Of a stretch of 64,000 bases of DNA, positions 27,853 to 35,933 are shown in pieces. This DNA is from Micromonospora arborensis (GTDB lineage Bacteria > Actinomycetota > Actinomycetes > Mycobacteriales > Micromonosporaceae). Position numbers and translations under genes: made by a program. Under the pieces are notes generated by a model that was not told where the DNA came from, searched no databases, and saw nothing but the letters and a program-made list of their open reading frames with translations. Position 1 is the first letter of the stretch, and each line of letters opens with the position of its first letter. The stretch spans positions 1 to 64,000 of the forward strand of contig NZ_PYBV01000042.1 in the NCBI RefSeq assembly GCF_003205615.1, given 5' to 3'.

Positions 27853-28272
27853 TCAGATGTTCGAGGCGTAGGCGAAGGTGACGGCGGCCGCCGCGAGCAG
27901 GAGCGAGTGCAGGATCATGTGTTCCAGGTTGGGCCGAGGGCGGTTGCCGATCCGCGGCAACACGACGATGGTCCTGGCGTACGTGCGGGCGTGCAACTGG
28001 GCCCAGGTCTCGCCGGTGCCGGCGGTCGCCCAGGGGACGGTCACCCCGGCAAGGTAGGGCAGCCACCACAGTGCCAGCCCGCCGAGGACGATGAGCAGTT
28101 CGAGGCCAGCGGCAGCGTACGCGGGGACGACGGTGTGCAGCGTGGCCGCGACCAGGACCAGGACGGCGGGCAACGTCATGACGGGCGCGTTGACCGCGAC
28201 CTCGATGGTCTTCTCGCGGCGCGTGGCGGCGGTGACGTTGTTGAGCGGAGCGAGGTCCACGAGGGTCGTCAT
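27853..28272 (-). CDS. Hypothetical membrane protein (about 139 aa or longer)
   Basis: ATG 28272 gives 139 residues: TTLVDLAPLNNVTAATRREK, two or three hydrophobic segments (APVMTLPAVLVLVAATLHTVVP; LELLIVLGGLALWWLPYLAG) and TYARTIVVLPRIGNRPRPN before a last helix. It looks like an intact small membrane protein of unknown function. Upstream its frame runs without a stop into a TetR-like segment, so the true start is uncertain. CTG or GTG starts further upstream cannot be excluded. Confidence 0.55.
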   Translation of the reverse strand: MTTLVDLAPLNNVTAATRREKTIEVAVNAPVMTLPAVLVLVAATLHTVVPAYAAAGLELLIVLGGLALWWLPYLAGVTVPWATAGTGETWAQLHARTYARTIVVLPRIGNRPRPNLEHMILHSLLLAAAAVTFAYASNI

Positions 28273-28516
28273 GGCGAAGTAGGCGACGGTGAGCAGGGGT
28301 GGCCCGATGCGGTCGGCGATCTGCTGCGCGACCGTCGGTGAGACGCTCTTCGTGGCAACCACGGCGGTGACGCCGGGGTGCGTGCGCAGGATGCCGCGCA
28401 GGCGTACGGCCATCGCGGTGAGCATGGGCCGCCAATCGGCGGCGGGGTCGGCGTTGCCGTTGACTTCGGTGGCGACGCGGTCGACGAGTGCCTGGAGCAG
28501 GGCTTCGCGCCTGCAA
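28273..28516 (-). pseudogene. TetR-family regulator remnant (helix-turn-helix lost), in frame with downstream membrane gene
   Basis: The translation REALLQALVDRVATEVNGNA, then ADWRPMLTAMAVRLRGILRT and HPGVTAVVAT, matches the middle of a TetR-family ligand domain (segment after the HTH). Upstream, where the DNA-binding domain should be, the sequence becomes the start region of a divergent MarR gene. Downstream it runs in frame into the membrane protein at 27853-28272. This looks like a deletion scar joining two genes. Identification of TetR is by sequence pattern only. Confidence 0.45.
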
Positions 28517-28566
28517 TCGTCGACCCGTAGCGCTGGCGGTGCGATGAGGGCTATAGCGTCGCGTTG

Positions 28567-29058
28567 ATGAGATCCCTGACTGACGCCACCACAGACCAGG
28601 CGCCGGCTGATCCGGCCGCCACCGACGACATGCTGGCCACTCAGCCCATCGGGTACTGGAGTGGCCTCGCCCACGCGGCAGTCACCCAGCATCTGCGTGA
28701 CGCCATGGCCAGGATCGACGTCACGCAGCCGCAGTACTGGGTGCTCAACCGAGTTGATGGCGGGCCCGTGGCGCCGAGCCGCGAGGAGGTCGTCCTCCAG
28801 CTGACACCCCTCGCGGACGGGCCGCACGAGATCGCTCGTGTCATCGACCAGCTGCTCCACCGCGGCTGGCTCCGGGTCGACGCCGGGCAGCGCCTGCAGC
28901 TCACCGACGCCGGAGAGGCCGCCAGGGTGCGGTTGCGCGAGCTGGTGACCGAACTGCGCGCCGTGGTCCACAAGGGCGTCAGTGACGAAGAGTACGTGGC
29001 CGCGCTCAAGGTGCTGCGCACGATGGTCGCCAACGTCGCGGACAACGGGGGCTCCTAG
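28567..29058 (+). CDS. MarR-like winged-helix regulator
   Basis: Protein of 163 residues. An N-terminal helix (GYWSGLAHAAVTQHLRDAMA) leads to TQPQYWVLNRVDGG, a helix-turn-helix region (HEIARVIDQLLHRGWLRVD) and the wing LQLTDAGEAARVRL. The core HTH is less regular than in standard MarR proteins. It is divergent from the TetR remnant, so it may regulate the fused membrane protein. Start is ATG 28567, with TTG 28564 just before it. Confidence 0.68.
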   Translation: MRSLTDATTDQAPADPAATDDMLATQPIGYWSGLAHAAVTQHLRDAMARIDVTQPQYWVLNRVDGGPVAPSREEVVLQLTPLADGPHEIARVIDQLLHRGWLRVDAGQRLQLTDAGEAARVRLRELVTELRAVVHKGVSDEEYVAALKVLRTMVANVADNGGS

Positions 29059-29064
29059 GTTCGG

Positions 29065-29103
29065 CCCACCTTGGCGATCGCGGGGGCAAATCGCCAAGGT
29101 GGG
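29065..29103. terminator. Bidirectional terminator between convergent genes
   Basis: A perfect 14-bp stem: CCCACCTTGGCGAT (29065-29078) with ATCGCCAAGGTGGG (29090-29103), and an 11-nt loop. It sits exactly between the MarR-like stop at 29058 and the HNH-like stop at 29106. Confidence 0.75.
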
Positions 29104-29105
29104 AG

Positions 29106-29567
29106 CTACCCGCGGCCGTACGCGGCGCGCGCCTGCGCCACCTCGGCGGCCGCGCGCTCACGCCACCGGCGCTGCGCCTCCTGGTTGCAGACCCGGCAGA
29201 CCCGGCGGTAGCGGCCCGTCGTGGCGTCGAGTTCACGATCGTGGCCGTTGCGGCACTGTGCCGCCTGCGCCCGGGTTCGGCAGGCCTCCGAGCGGCTGAC
29301 CTGGCGCAGGTGCGTCGGTTCGATGCAGTCGGCCCTGCCGCAGGTCTGGTCGACGTCGAGGGCGGGGTCGTACCCGCCGACGAGGACCACGAACGCGGCG
29401 ATGTGCGCCCAGGCCCGACCGGCGACCTTCTGGTGGATTCCTCGTCGTGACCCGTAGCCGTGGATGACGAGACAGTCATCGTCGGTGCGGTGCGAGCGCT
29501 CCAGCAGGTACGCGCGCAGCGACTCCTCGGTGTGGTAACGAGACAGACCCTTCACCGCCGACAGCAC
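29106..29567 (-). CDS. HNH-endonuclease-like zinc-binding protein
   Basis: Protein of 153 residues resembling phage-type HNH proteins. It has DPALDVDQTCGRADCIEPTH, a His/Cys core, then a second cysteine cluster (CRNGHDRELD... CRVCNQEAQRRW) like that found after many HNH cores. The N-terminal half (SLRAYLLERSHRTDDDCLV) is also typical. No phage genes surround it, so it may be a stray or domesticated copy. Catalytic competence is not certain. Confidence 0.6.
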   Translation of the reverse strand: MLSAVKGLSRYHTEESLRAYLLERSHRTDDDCLVIHGYGSRRGIHQKVAGRAWAHIAAFVVLVGGYDPALDVDQTCGRADCIEPTHLRQVSRSEACRTRAQAAQCRNGHDRELDATTGRYRRVCRVCNQEAQRRWRERAAAEVAQARAAYGRG

Positions 29568-29633
29568 GCCGACACCGTACCCGCGCGTCGCTGTGGCAGT
29601 CGATCACCACAGCGACGCGCGGGGCGGCTGGCC

Positions 29634-30374
29634 TCAGGCCTGGCGGCCGAGCCACTCCCGGTAGCCGGTGGGCGCGATGACGGCGGCGTCGGGAGCGACG
29701 AGGACGTCACCGGGCACGGCGGCGAACATGCCGGCGCCGTCGTCGGTGGTGACGGTGCGCTGGTCACCGCGGGCCGCGAGGGTGATGCGCCCCAACTCGT
29801 CGAGGGCGAAGACGTCGGGGCCGGCGACGTTGCGGATGCCCTGCAGCGGCGTGCCCATGCTGACCTCCGCGACGGCCTGCGCCACGTCGGCGGCGGCGAT
29901 GGGCTGCACGGGGGTGCTGGGCAGGCGGACGGTGGTGTCGTCGGCCGTCCACGACAGGATCGCGTCGACGAACTCGAAGAACTGGGTGGCGCGGACGATC
30001 GAGTACGGAACGGGACCGGCCGTGAGGATGTCCTCCTGGAGGACCTTGGCGCGGTAGTAGGCCAGGTCCGGCACCTGGTCGACGCCGACGATGGAGAGCG
30101 CCACCGCGTGACCGACACCCGCGCTCGCGGCAGCGGCCAGCAGGTTGTCCATGGTCGTCTGGAAGAAGGCGGGGGAGGCGTCGTCGAAGGTCGGCGAGTT
30201 GGTCAGGTTGACGACGACCTCGGCTCCGGTGAGTGCCTCCGACAGGCCCTGCCCGGTGAGGAGATCCACCCCGGTGGACAGCGAGAGCGGCACCACTTCG
30301 TGCCCGGCCGTCTGCAGGATCTTCACGACCTGCGACCCGATGAGCCCGGTCCCACCCAGTACGGCGATTTTCAT
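29634..30374 (-). CDS. NAD(P)-binding SDR-type oxidoreductase (NmrA-like)
   Basis: Atypical short-chain dehydrogenase of 246 residues. The glycine motif is GGTGLIGSQV, with later VVVNLTNSP, ALSIVGVD and YYRAKVLQEDIL (the Y-x3-K motif). The C-terminal part resembles NmrA/YwnB-type redox or quinone-binding proteins. It is divergent from an Rrf2 regulator across 131 bases that hold two perfect operator dyads, so it is very likely the regulated target. Substrate is unknown. Confidence 0.85.
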   Translation of the reverse strand: MKIAVLGGTGLIGSQVVKILQTAGHEVVPLSLSTGVDLLTGQGLSEALTGAEVVVNLTNSPTFDDASPAFFQTTMDNLLAAAASAGVGHAVALSIVGVDQVPDLAYYRAKVLQEDILTAGPVPYSIVRATQFFEFVDAILSWTADDTTVRLPSTPVQPIAAADVAQAVAEVSMGTPLQGIRNVAGPDVFALDELGRITLAARGDQRTVTTDDGAGMFAAVPGDVLVAPDAAVIAPTGYREWLGRQA

Positions 30375-30430
30375 GCCAATACACCTTCCCTGGACTATGT
30401 GCCGGTTGTCCGGCTTGAGGCAGTCCTAAA

Positions 30431-30479
30431 CTCGGACTTCTTCTGTCCGAGAACAGTACTCGGACATTCGAAGTCCGAG
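30431..30479. promoter_or_regulatory. Two identical operator dyads between the SDR and Rrf2 genes
   Basis: CTCGGAC-N7-GTCCGAG occurs twice, at 30431-30451 and 30459-30479, with centres 28 bases apart. Spacing and position in the divergent promoter fit cooperative binding of the adjacent Rrf2 protein and control of both genes. Confidence 0.75.
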
Positions 30480-30505
30480 AAACCGGGGTTGGTTAGGGTG
30501 GCGTC

Positions 30506-30991
30506 ATGAAGATGTCCGGCGGGGTCGAGTGGGCGCTGCACTGCTGCGTGGTCCTCACGGCCAGCAGCACGCCCGTCCCGGCGGCCAAACTGGCGGAGCT
30601 GCACGACGTCTCCGGCAGCTACCTCGCCAAGCAGCTCCAGGCCCTGGCCCGCGCTGGCCTGATCCACTCCGTTCAGGGCAAGGCGGGCGGCTACGTCCTG
30701 ACCCGCGCGCCGGAGAGCATCACCCTGCTCGACGTGGTCCGAGCCGTCGACGGTCCCGGGCCCACCTTCGTCTGCACGGAGATCCGCCAGCGCGGCCCGT
30801 TCGCGACGCCGGCCGATGCCTGCACCACGCCGTGCCCGGTCGCCCGCGCGATGTGGGCGGCCGAAGACGCGTGGCACCAGGCGCTCGCCGCCATCACGAT
30901 CGCCGACCTCGCCCGCGACGTCGACGCCAATTCCGGCCCGGAGGCCCTGGCCGGCATCCAAACCTGGCTCACCGGCGAGAACACGGGCTGA
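30506..30991 (+). CDS. Rrf2 family transcriptional regulator
   Basis: Protein of 161 residues with an Rrf2 winged helix: MKMSGGVEWALHCCVVLTAS, AAKLAELHDVSGSYLAKQLQ and VQGKAGGYVLTRAPESITL. The C-terminal half has cysteines in FVCTEIRQ and DACTTPCPVA (C-x15-C-x3-C). That is not the close three-cysteine spacing of IscR or NsrR, so a different redox or thiol input is likely. It probably binds the two dyads in front of it and controls the divergent SDR gene. Confidence 0.87.
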   Translation: MKMSGGVEWALHCCVVLTASSTPVPAAKLAELHDVSGSYLAKQLQALARAGLIHSVQGKAGGYVLTRAPESITLLDVVRAVDGPGPTFVCTEIRQRGPFATPADACTTPCPVARAMWAAEDAWHQALAAITIADLARDVDANSGPEALAGIQTWLTGENTG

Positions 30992-30998
30992 CCACGGT

Positions 30999-32552
30999 TC
31001 AGCCCGTGTGGCGTACCTCGCTGTCCCAGATCTGCGCCCACGGACGCCGCAGCCCGCGGCACACGTGGATCGGGCCGCCATTCTCGTCGTTGTCCACCTC
31101 AACCCGCTGGTCCACCCGGCCGGCGAGCGTGCACTCGTCGAACCAGGCGTTCAGCGGATCGGCGCGCTCCCAACCGACCGCGATGACCACGTCCGCGTTG
31201 GCGGGCGGTCGACCGAAGTCGACCATGCTGTTGTGCCCGGAGTACGCCCGGGGCAGCTCACGGGTCGGACCGTACCGGGCCAGCGCACCGGCCTCGCCAT
31301 AGTTGCTGGTGAGGATGACCGCCCGGGAGCGTTCCTCCAACGGCAGTCCACGGTGGACGGCGGCGACCGAGTCGGCGAGAGCCGGCCAGCCGATCGTCTC
31401 GCCGGCGTCGTAGTTGACGTCGACGACGAAACCGGGCAACCGGTCGGCCGGCAGCACCGGCAGCAGCAGCACGATGTTGGGCAGCAGGAGCGGCACCGTG
31501 CCCAGCGCGAGCAGCCCTCGCCGCAGCCGGACCGACCCGCGCGACGCCCACGCGACGGTCACCACCGTGCCGGCGGCGGTGAGGACCAGCAGCAGCGGCG
31601 CGTCGTAGTAACCCTTGCCGCCGGCGATCAGCACGACGCCGACCACGACCACCCAGGCCCAGCCCACCGCCCGGTAGGCCCGCCACGCCGGTCGCCGCAG
31701 CAGCGCGACGAGGCCGGCGATCCAGATCGGTACGGCGTAGGGGCTGATGATGACGAACTGGAGAGTGAACGCGTCGAGGCGGCCACTGTAGGAGCTGTCG
31801 CCCTCGGAGATGGAGGCCGCCACACCGAGCTGCGGGAAGCCGTTCGCCGCCTGCCAGATCAGGTTCGGCGCGGCCAGCAGCACGGCGATCCCGGCACCGG
31901 CGAGCACCCACCGGTCCCGCAGCAACCGACGTGGCCCGGCGATGAGCACTCCGGCGATCAGGCCCACGGCCAGCAGTGCGGGCAGCACCTTGCTGAGCAT
32001 GCCCACACCCAGCGTCAGCCCGATGCCCAGCGCCCAGCGGCTGTCACCGGTACGCAGCAACCGCACCGTGCACCACGCCGCGACCAGCCAGACCAGCAGG
32101 TCGACGGTGGTGGTGCTGAGCAGGTGCCCGCCGGCGAGCACGATGCCGGACAGCGCGGCGAGCCCTGCGGCGACGGTCTGCGCGCCCCGGCCGGCGCCCA
32201 ACTCGCGGGCGATGGCGGCGACCAGCAGCACCGCACCGCCGGCCAGCAACGCCGACGGGGTACGCAGCACCACCAGGTTGCCCGGCGCGATCGTGTCCAG
32301 TAGCCGGGCCAGCACCGGGACCAGCGGGCCCTGATCGACGTAGCCCCAGTCGAGGTGTCGGCCGGCGAGCAGGAAGTACAGCTCGTCGCGGTGATAGCCG
32401 TAACGGCCGGCGAGCAGCAGCAACGTCAGGCTGGTCGCCGCGGCGATCAGCCACGGGGCGCGCGTGGACGCGCCGGGCTCCGGTGGTGACCCCGGCGATG
32501 GCGACTGAGCCGGCTCGTGAGGTCGGTCGATGTCGATCGCGGGCTCGCTCAC
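30999..32552 (-). CDS. Membrane glycosyltransferase, GT39/ArnT-like
   Basis: Integral membrane protein of 517 residues with about ten helices. The opening loop YGYHRDELYFLLAGRHLDWG, then YVDQGPLVPVLARL, matches the first periplasmic loop of PMT/ArnT-type lipid-linked sugar transferases (acidic D-E pair). LLSTTTVDLLVWLV and GLTLGVGMLSKVLPALL are also family-like. A C-terminal soluble domain (about 380-517) follows. Acceptor and donor are unknown. GTG 32552 is the likely start; the ends converge with the Rrf2 gene with 7 bases between. Confidence 0.85.
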   Translation of the reverse strand: MSEPAIDIDRPHEPAQSPSPGSPPEPGASTRAPWLIAAATSLTLLLLAGRYGYHRDELYFLLAGRHLDWGYVDQGPLVPVLARLLDTIAPGNLVVLRTPSALLAGGAVLLVAAIARELGAGRGAQTVAAGLAALSGIVLAGGHLLSTTTVDLLVWLVAAWCTVRLLRTGDSRWALGIGLTLGVGMLSKVLPALLAVGLIAGVLIAGPRRLLRDRWVLAGAGIAVLLAAPNLIWQAANGFPQLGVAASISEGDSSYSGRLDAFTLQFVIISPYAVPIWIAGLVALLRRPAWRAYRAVGWAWVVVVGVVLIAGGKGYYDAPLLLVLTAAGTVVTVAWASRGSVRLRRGLLALGTVPLLLPNIVLLLPVLPADRLPGFVVDVNYDAGETIGWPALADSVAAVHRGLPLEERSRAVILTSNYGEAGALARYGPTRELPRAYSGHNSMVDFGRPPANADVVIAVGWERADPLNAWFDECTLAGRVDQRVEVDNDENGGPIHVCRGLRRPWAQIWDSEVRHTG

Positions 32553-32674
32553 CCGCTCATGATGACCCGCGAGGTGGCGGCGTGGGTGCCCGTGCCCAGG
32601 GTCCGGCGGCCTCCCGTGCAGGTGGCCCCGTCGAGTGCGAAGATCAGCTTTGTCACTCGGACCGAAAGGACGAT

Positions 32675-33712
32675 ATGCGCTATCGCACTCTGGGCGCCAC
32701 CGGCACGGTGGTGTCGACCCTGTGTCTGGGCACGATGACCTTCGGCGCGGAGACCGACGAGGCCGGCAGCTTCGCCCAACTGGACCGCTTCGTCGAGGCG
32801 GGCGGCACCTTCATCGACACCGCCGACGTCTACTCCACCGGGGTCTCGGAGGACATCGTCGGCCGCTGGCTGCGGACGCGACCCGAGCTGCGTGACCGGC
32901 TGGTGATCGCCACCAAGGGACGGTTCCCGATGGGCCCGGGGGCGAACGACGCCGGCCTGTCCCGGGTGCACCTCACCCGCGCCCTGGACGCCAGCCTGCG
33001 GCGGCTCGGCGTCGAGGCCGTCGACCTGTACCAGGCGCACGCCTGGGATCCGCTGACCCCACTGCCGGAGACGCTGCGATTCTTCGACGACGCGGTGCGC
33101 GCCGGCAAGATCCGCTACGCGGGGGTCAGCAACTTCACCGGTTGGCAGTTGCAGAAGGCCGCCCTACTCACCCAGCACCTCAACCTCACCCCGATCGTGA
33201 CCCTGCAACCGCAGTACAACCTGCTGGCCCGGGAGATCGAGTTCGAGCTGGTGCCGGTCTGCGAGAACGAGGGCATCGGCATCCTGCCCTGGTCGCCGCT
33301 GGGCGGAGGCTGGTTGACCGGCAAGTACCAGCGCGACAGCCTGCCCACCGGTGCGACCCGGCTGGGGGAGAACCCGCAGCGCGGCGTCGAGGCGTACGCG
33401 GGTCGCAACGCCGAGGAGCGCACCTGGCGGGTGCTCGACGCGGTCGGGCAGGTCGCCGGTGAACGCGGAGTGTCCATGTCGGCGGTGTCGCTGGCCTGGT
33501 TGGCGGCCCGACCGGCGGTCACCTCGGTGATCCTCGGCGCACGCACCACCGAGCAGCTCGACGACAACCTGACCGCCGCCGACCTGGTCCTCGACGCCGC
33601 ACAGATGCGGCTGCTGGACGAGGCGAGCGCCCCGCTGGTGGGTGACTACCCGTACGGCGTCGCGGGTGTGCAACAGCGCGCCCGCAACCTGCCGACCACT
33701 CCCGGACAGTAA
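32675..33712 (+). CDS. Aldo/keto reductase
   Basis: NADPH-dependent oxidoreductase of 345 residues with a TIM-barrel fold. The motifs are TFIDTADVYSTGVSE (catalytic D and Y), IATKGRFPMGP (K), DLYQAHAWDPLTPL (H), and a C-terminal cofactor segment SVILGARTTEQLDDNL. ATG 32675 follows GAAAGGACG. It stands alone with a divergent glycosyltransferase gene. The physiological substrate is unknown. Confidence 0.9.
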   Translation: MRYRTLGATGTVVSTLCLGTMTFGAETDEAGSFAQLDRFVEAGGTFIDTADVYSTGVSEDIVGRWLRTRPELRDRLVIATKGRFPMGPGANDAGLSRVHLTRALDASLRRLGVEAVDLYQAHAWDPLTPLPETLRFFDDAVRAGKIRYAGVSNFTGWQLQKAALLTQHLNLTPIVTLQPQYNLLAREIEFELVPVCENEGIGILPWSPLGGGWLTGKYQRDSLPTGATRLGENPQRGVEAYAGRNAEERTWRVLDAVGQVAGERGVSMSAVSLAWLAARPAVTSVILGARTTEQLDDNLTAADLVLDAAQMRLLDEASAPLVGDYPYGVAGVQQRARNLPTTPGQ

Positions 33713-33796
33713 CCGTCTTCCCCTCACCCATCTCGACGTGGTCGCCGAACTCGCCGGCGGCCCGACGGGAGAGTGAACCGCGGCGATAATGGCGGA

Positions 33797-34393
33797 ATGC
33801 CGTTGCTCGTCGCACCCGCCCTGCCCGCCGGGAGCCTCGGCGCCCAGGAGCAACCCCACCTTCCGGTACGCCCCGGGCTGACGCTGCGGCCGTGGCGCGA
33901 CGACGACGCCACGGCCGTCCGGGTCGCCTTCGACTGTCCGGCGATTCAGCGGTGGCACGTCCGTCGGCTCGACGGCGACGACGAGGCGCGGGCGTGGACG
34001 GCGCAGTGGGCGGGCCGCTGGCGCGCCGAGACGGCCGCCAGTTGGGCGATCGTCGACGCCGACGACCGACCGGTCGGTCAGGTGGGGCTGCGGGACGTGC
34101 TGCTGACCGAGGCGTCGGCGCAGGTGTCGTACTGGCTGGTGCCCGCCGCGCGCGGTCGGGGGATCGCCACCGACGCGCTGGGGGCAGTGACCCGGTGGAG
34201 CTTCACGCGGGCCGGTCTGCACCGGCTGGCCCTGGAGCACTCGACCGCGAACGCGGCGTCGTGCCGAGTGGCCACCCGGGCCGGCTTCACCGTGGAGGGT
34301 GTGCTCCGTGAGTCGGTTCGCCACGCCGACGGCTGGCACGACATGCACCTGCACGCACGGCTGGCGACGGGCTCCGTGGCACACACCCCCTAG
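33797..34393 (+). CDS. GNAT N-acetyltransferase (RimJ/RimL type)
   Basis: Acetyltransferase of 198 residues. LTLRPWRDDDATAVRVAF opens the fold. The acetyl-CoA loop region is VSYWLVPAARGRGIATDALG, and FTRAGLHRLALEHSTANAAS is the closing motif seen in RimJ/RimL proteins. ATG 33797 follows GGCGG. Its TAG stop lies at the left edge of the inserted element at 34391-34628. Because that element duplicated TA within CTAG, the stop codon was kept. Confidence 0.85.
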   Translation: MPLLVAPALPAGSLGAQEQPHLPVRPGLTLRPWRDDDATAVRVAFDCPAIQRWHVRRLDGDDEARAWTAQWAGRWRAETAASWAIVDADDRPVGQVGLRDVLLTEASAQVSYWLVPAARGRGIATDALGAVTRWSFTRAGLHRLALEHSTANAASCRVATRAGFTVEGVLRESVRHADGWHDMHLHARLATGSVAHTP

Positions 34394-34628
34394 ACGAGTA
34401 AGACGGTCCTAACTCAAGACGGGCTGCGGGCGCAGCGAAGGACGCTCGCCGTCCGCTTTGGCTGCCTGCCATGTCGATGTGCTGTTGAGCGGTATACCTC
34501 AGAGGTATGAATATGACTCTGAGGTATACCGCTCACTACCGCATCCGCCCTGACGGAGGTGACCGACGGTCACCGCCGGCTGCCGGCTGCGCTCACAGTC
34601 CGGGCCAGGGTTAGGACTTAATCGTCTA
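34391..34628. mobile_element. Small non-coding element with inverted ends, IS630/Tc1-type MITE candidate
   Basis: The ends are imperfect inverted repeats. The left end CTAGACGAGTAAG, then ACGG, then TCCTAAC (34390-34413) matches the complement of the right end GTTAGGACTTAATCGTCTAG (34610-34629). There is one mismatch and a 4-base insertion. Both ends abut TA within C-TA...TA-G, as IS630-type transposases insert at TA in CTAG. The 234 bases between have no gene and hold a 17-bp internal palindrome. Family assignment is inference. Confidence 0.6.
34486..34535. repeat. Internal 17-bp inverted repeat in the MITE candidate
   Basis: The arm TGAGCGGTATACCTCAG (34486-34502) pairs perfectly with CTGAGGTATACCGCTCA (34519-34535) around a 16-nt AT-rich spacer. 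GAGGTAT appears three times in all. Base composition is unlike the flanks. Confidence 0.8.
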
Positions 34629-34664
34629 GGTGAGCCGGCAGGCGTTCCGGTCGACGGGACTCAG

Positions 34665-35933
34665 TCAGGGAGCGGCCGGGACGCTGGTGGTGGTGCCGTT
34701 GGCGTCGGTGACGCGTACGTCGGTGGCGGTCGCGGGCAGGAGGGCTGCGTTGCGGCCGGCGTCTTGCCATTGCCCTTCGCCGACTCGGTAACTCAGCGCC
34801 GACCCCTCGGCGGCGACGAGAATGCCCTGGTTGTCGGGCAGTCGTAGCCGCACCGGTAGGGGTGCCGTCCAGTCCGCGGTCGTGCTGCCCACCGCCTCGA
34901 AGGGGAAGTACTTGCGGGCGAGCAGCGCGATGACGCGGGAAGGATCGTCGTCGTACTGGATGGTTTCCACGAGGAGCCGCCGGCCGTCGGGGGTTGCCCC
35001 GTAGACCGACAGACGGGGAGAACCGTTGTGGGTGTGCACTCCGACGGGATCGACGTACCCGGCGAGGGCTTCGGCTGGCGCGCTGAAGTTCTGCGCGGCC
35101 GGGTCGGTGCTCCACACCTGCTCCGCGCCGGGCAACGTGTGGCGGACAAGCGGTGGCGCCGGCCGGTCTTTGCCGTCCGGAAAGAGGATCAGGCTCGTGC
35201 TGTCGATGTGGATCATGTTCTCCCGGCCGACTGGAGTCCCGGAGAGCGCGACGGTGAGCTTCGTACGCTGTGGCGGCACCGACAACACCGCCGCACCGTC
35301 TCGGAACACCACCGGTGTGAAGGTCCGTTCGACTGTGCCATCGGGCTCGTACCGCAGTTCCGCGGAGAACTCCACCGGCCGCCCGAAGTCGAGCACCAGC
35401 AGCACGTCGCGCTGCGATCCCAGCAGTGCCGCCTGCTCGAAGCCGTCTGTCCGGACATCGGTGACCTGCGTCCGGGTGCCGACGTGCGGCCCGTCGGCGG
35501 TGGGTTCGACGAATCCGACAGTTGTGCCGTGCGCGGTGCGTTGGGCGACGTAGGCGGCAGGGCCAGCAGGCGTAACTCCTGCCCACACGACGTGCGGTTC
35601 GCCGCGCGGCAGATCCCCGACCTGCTTCGTTTGGCGCTGCCACGCCGCGCGGACCTGCCGCAGGTACCCGTCATCGGTGGCCAGATCACCTCGGGTGGGC
35701 TCGTCGAGCAGCGGGGCAGCGGCAGGTGCCCCTCCCGCGTCGCCTACCAGTTGAAGTCCGCCAGCCACCGGCACGGCCACCACGGCCGCGCAGACCGCCG
35801 CCAACACGGCCCGCCGGCGCACCACCCGGCGCCGACCACCCCGGCGCACCTCGCCGAGCAGGCCCGGCGGACTGACCAGGTCATCCGTCGCGCGATGCAG
35901 GATGCCGCGCACGTCACTGTCGTTCATGGTCAT
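34665..35933 (-). CDS. Membrane-anchored protein coupled to the ECF sigma factor (putative anti-sigma)
   Basis: Protein of 422 residues. A cytoplasmic N-terminus of about 40 residues (NDSDVRGILHRATDDLVSPP) precedes one helix (AVLAAVCAAVVAVPVAGGLQ) and a large external part without a known domain. Its ATG overlaps the sigma-gene stop as ATGA, the standard sigma/anti-sigma arrangement. No zinc-binding H-x3-C-x2-C is seen, so the anti-sigma role rests on context. Several start codons lie close together (35933, 35927). Confidence 0.7.
   Translation of the reverse strand: MTMNDSDVRGILHRATDDLVSPPGLLGEVRRGGRRRVVRRRAVLAAVCAAVVAVPVAGGLQLVGDAGGAPAAAPLLDEPTRGDLATDDGYLRQVRAAWQRQTKQVGDLPRGEPHVVWAGVTPAGPAAYVAQRTAHGTTVGFVEPTADGPHVGTRTQVTDVRTDGFEQAALLGSQRDVLLVLDFGRPVEFSAELRYEPDGTVERTFTPVVFRDGAAVLSVPPQRTKLTVALSGTPVGRENMIHIDSTSLILFPDGKDRPAPPLVRHTLPGAEQVWSTDPAAQNFSAPAEALAGYVDPVGVHTHNGSPRLSVYGATPDGRRLLVETIQYDDDPSRVIALLARKYFPFEAVGSTTADWTAPLPVRLRLPDNQGILVAAEGSALSYRVGEGQWQDAGRNAALLPATATDVRVTDANGTTTSVPAAP

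Noticed and set aside
27853-29097. Single 414-residue protein across the MarR-like gene
   Set aside because: The first part is antisense to the MarR-like gene and has no protein character. Only the TetR-like and membrane segments are coherent.
30816-32303. Long plus-strand frame of 495 codons opposite the GT39-like gene
   Set aside because: Antisense, Arg/Gln/His-rich and without any domain; the minus-strand reading is a clear ten-helix glycosyltransferase.
34391-34628. Plain bidirectional terminator between convergent genes
   Set aside because: The outer inverted ends lie almost 200 bases apart and have TA/CTAG borders, which fits an inserted element better.
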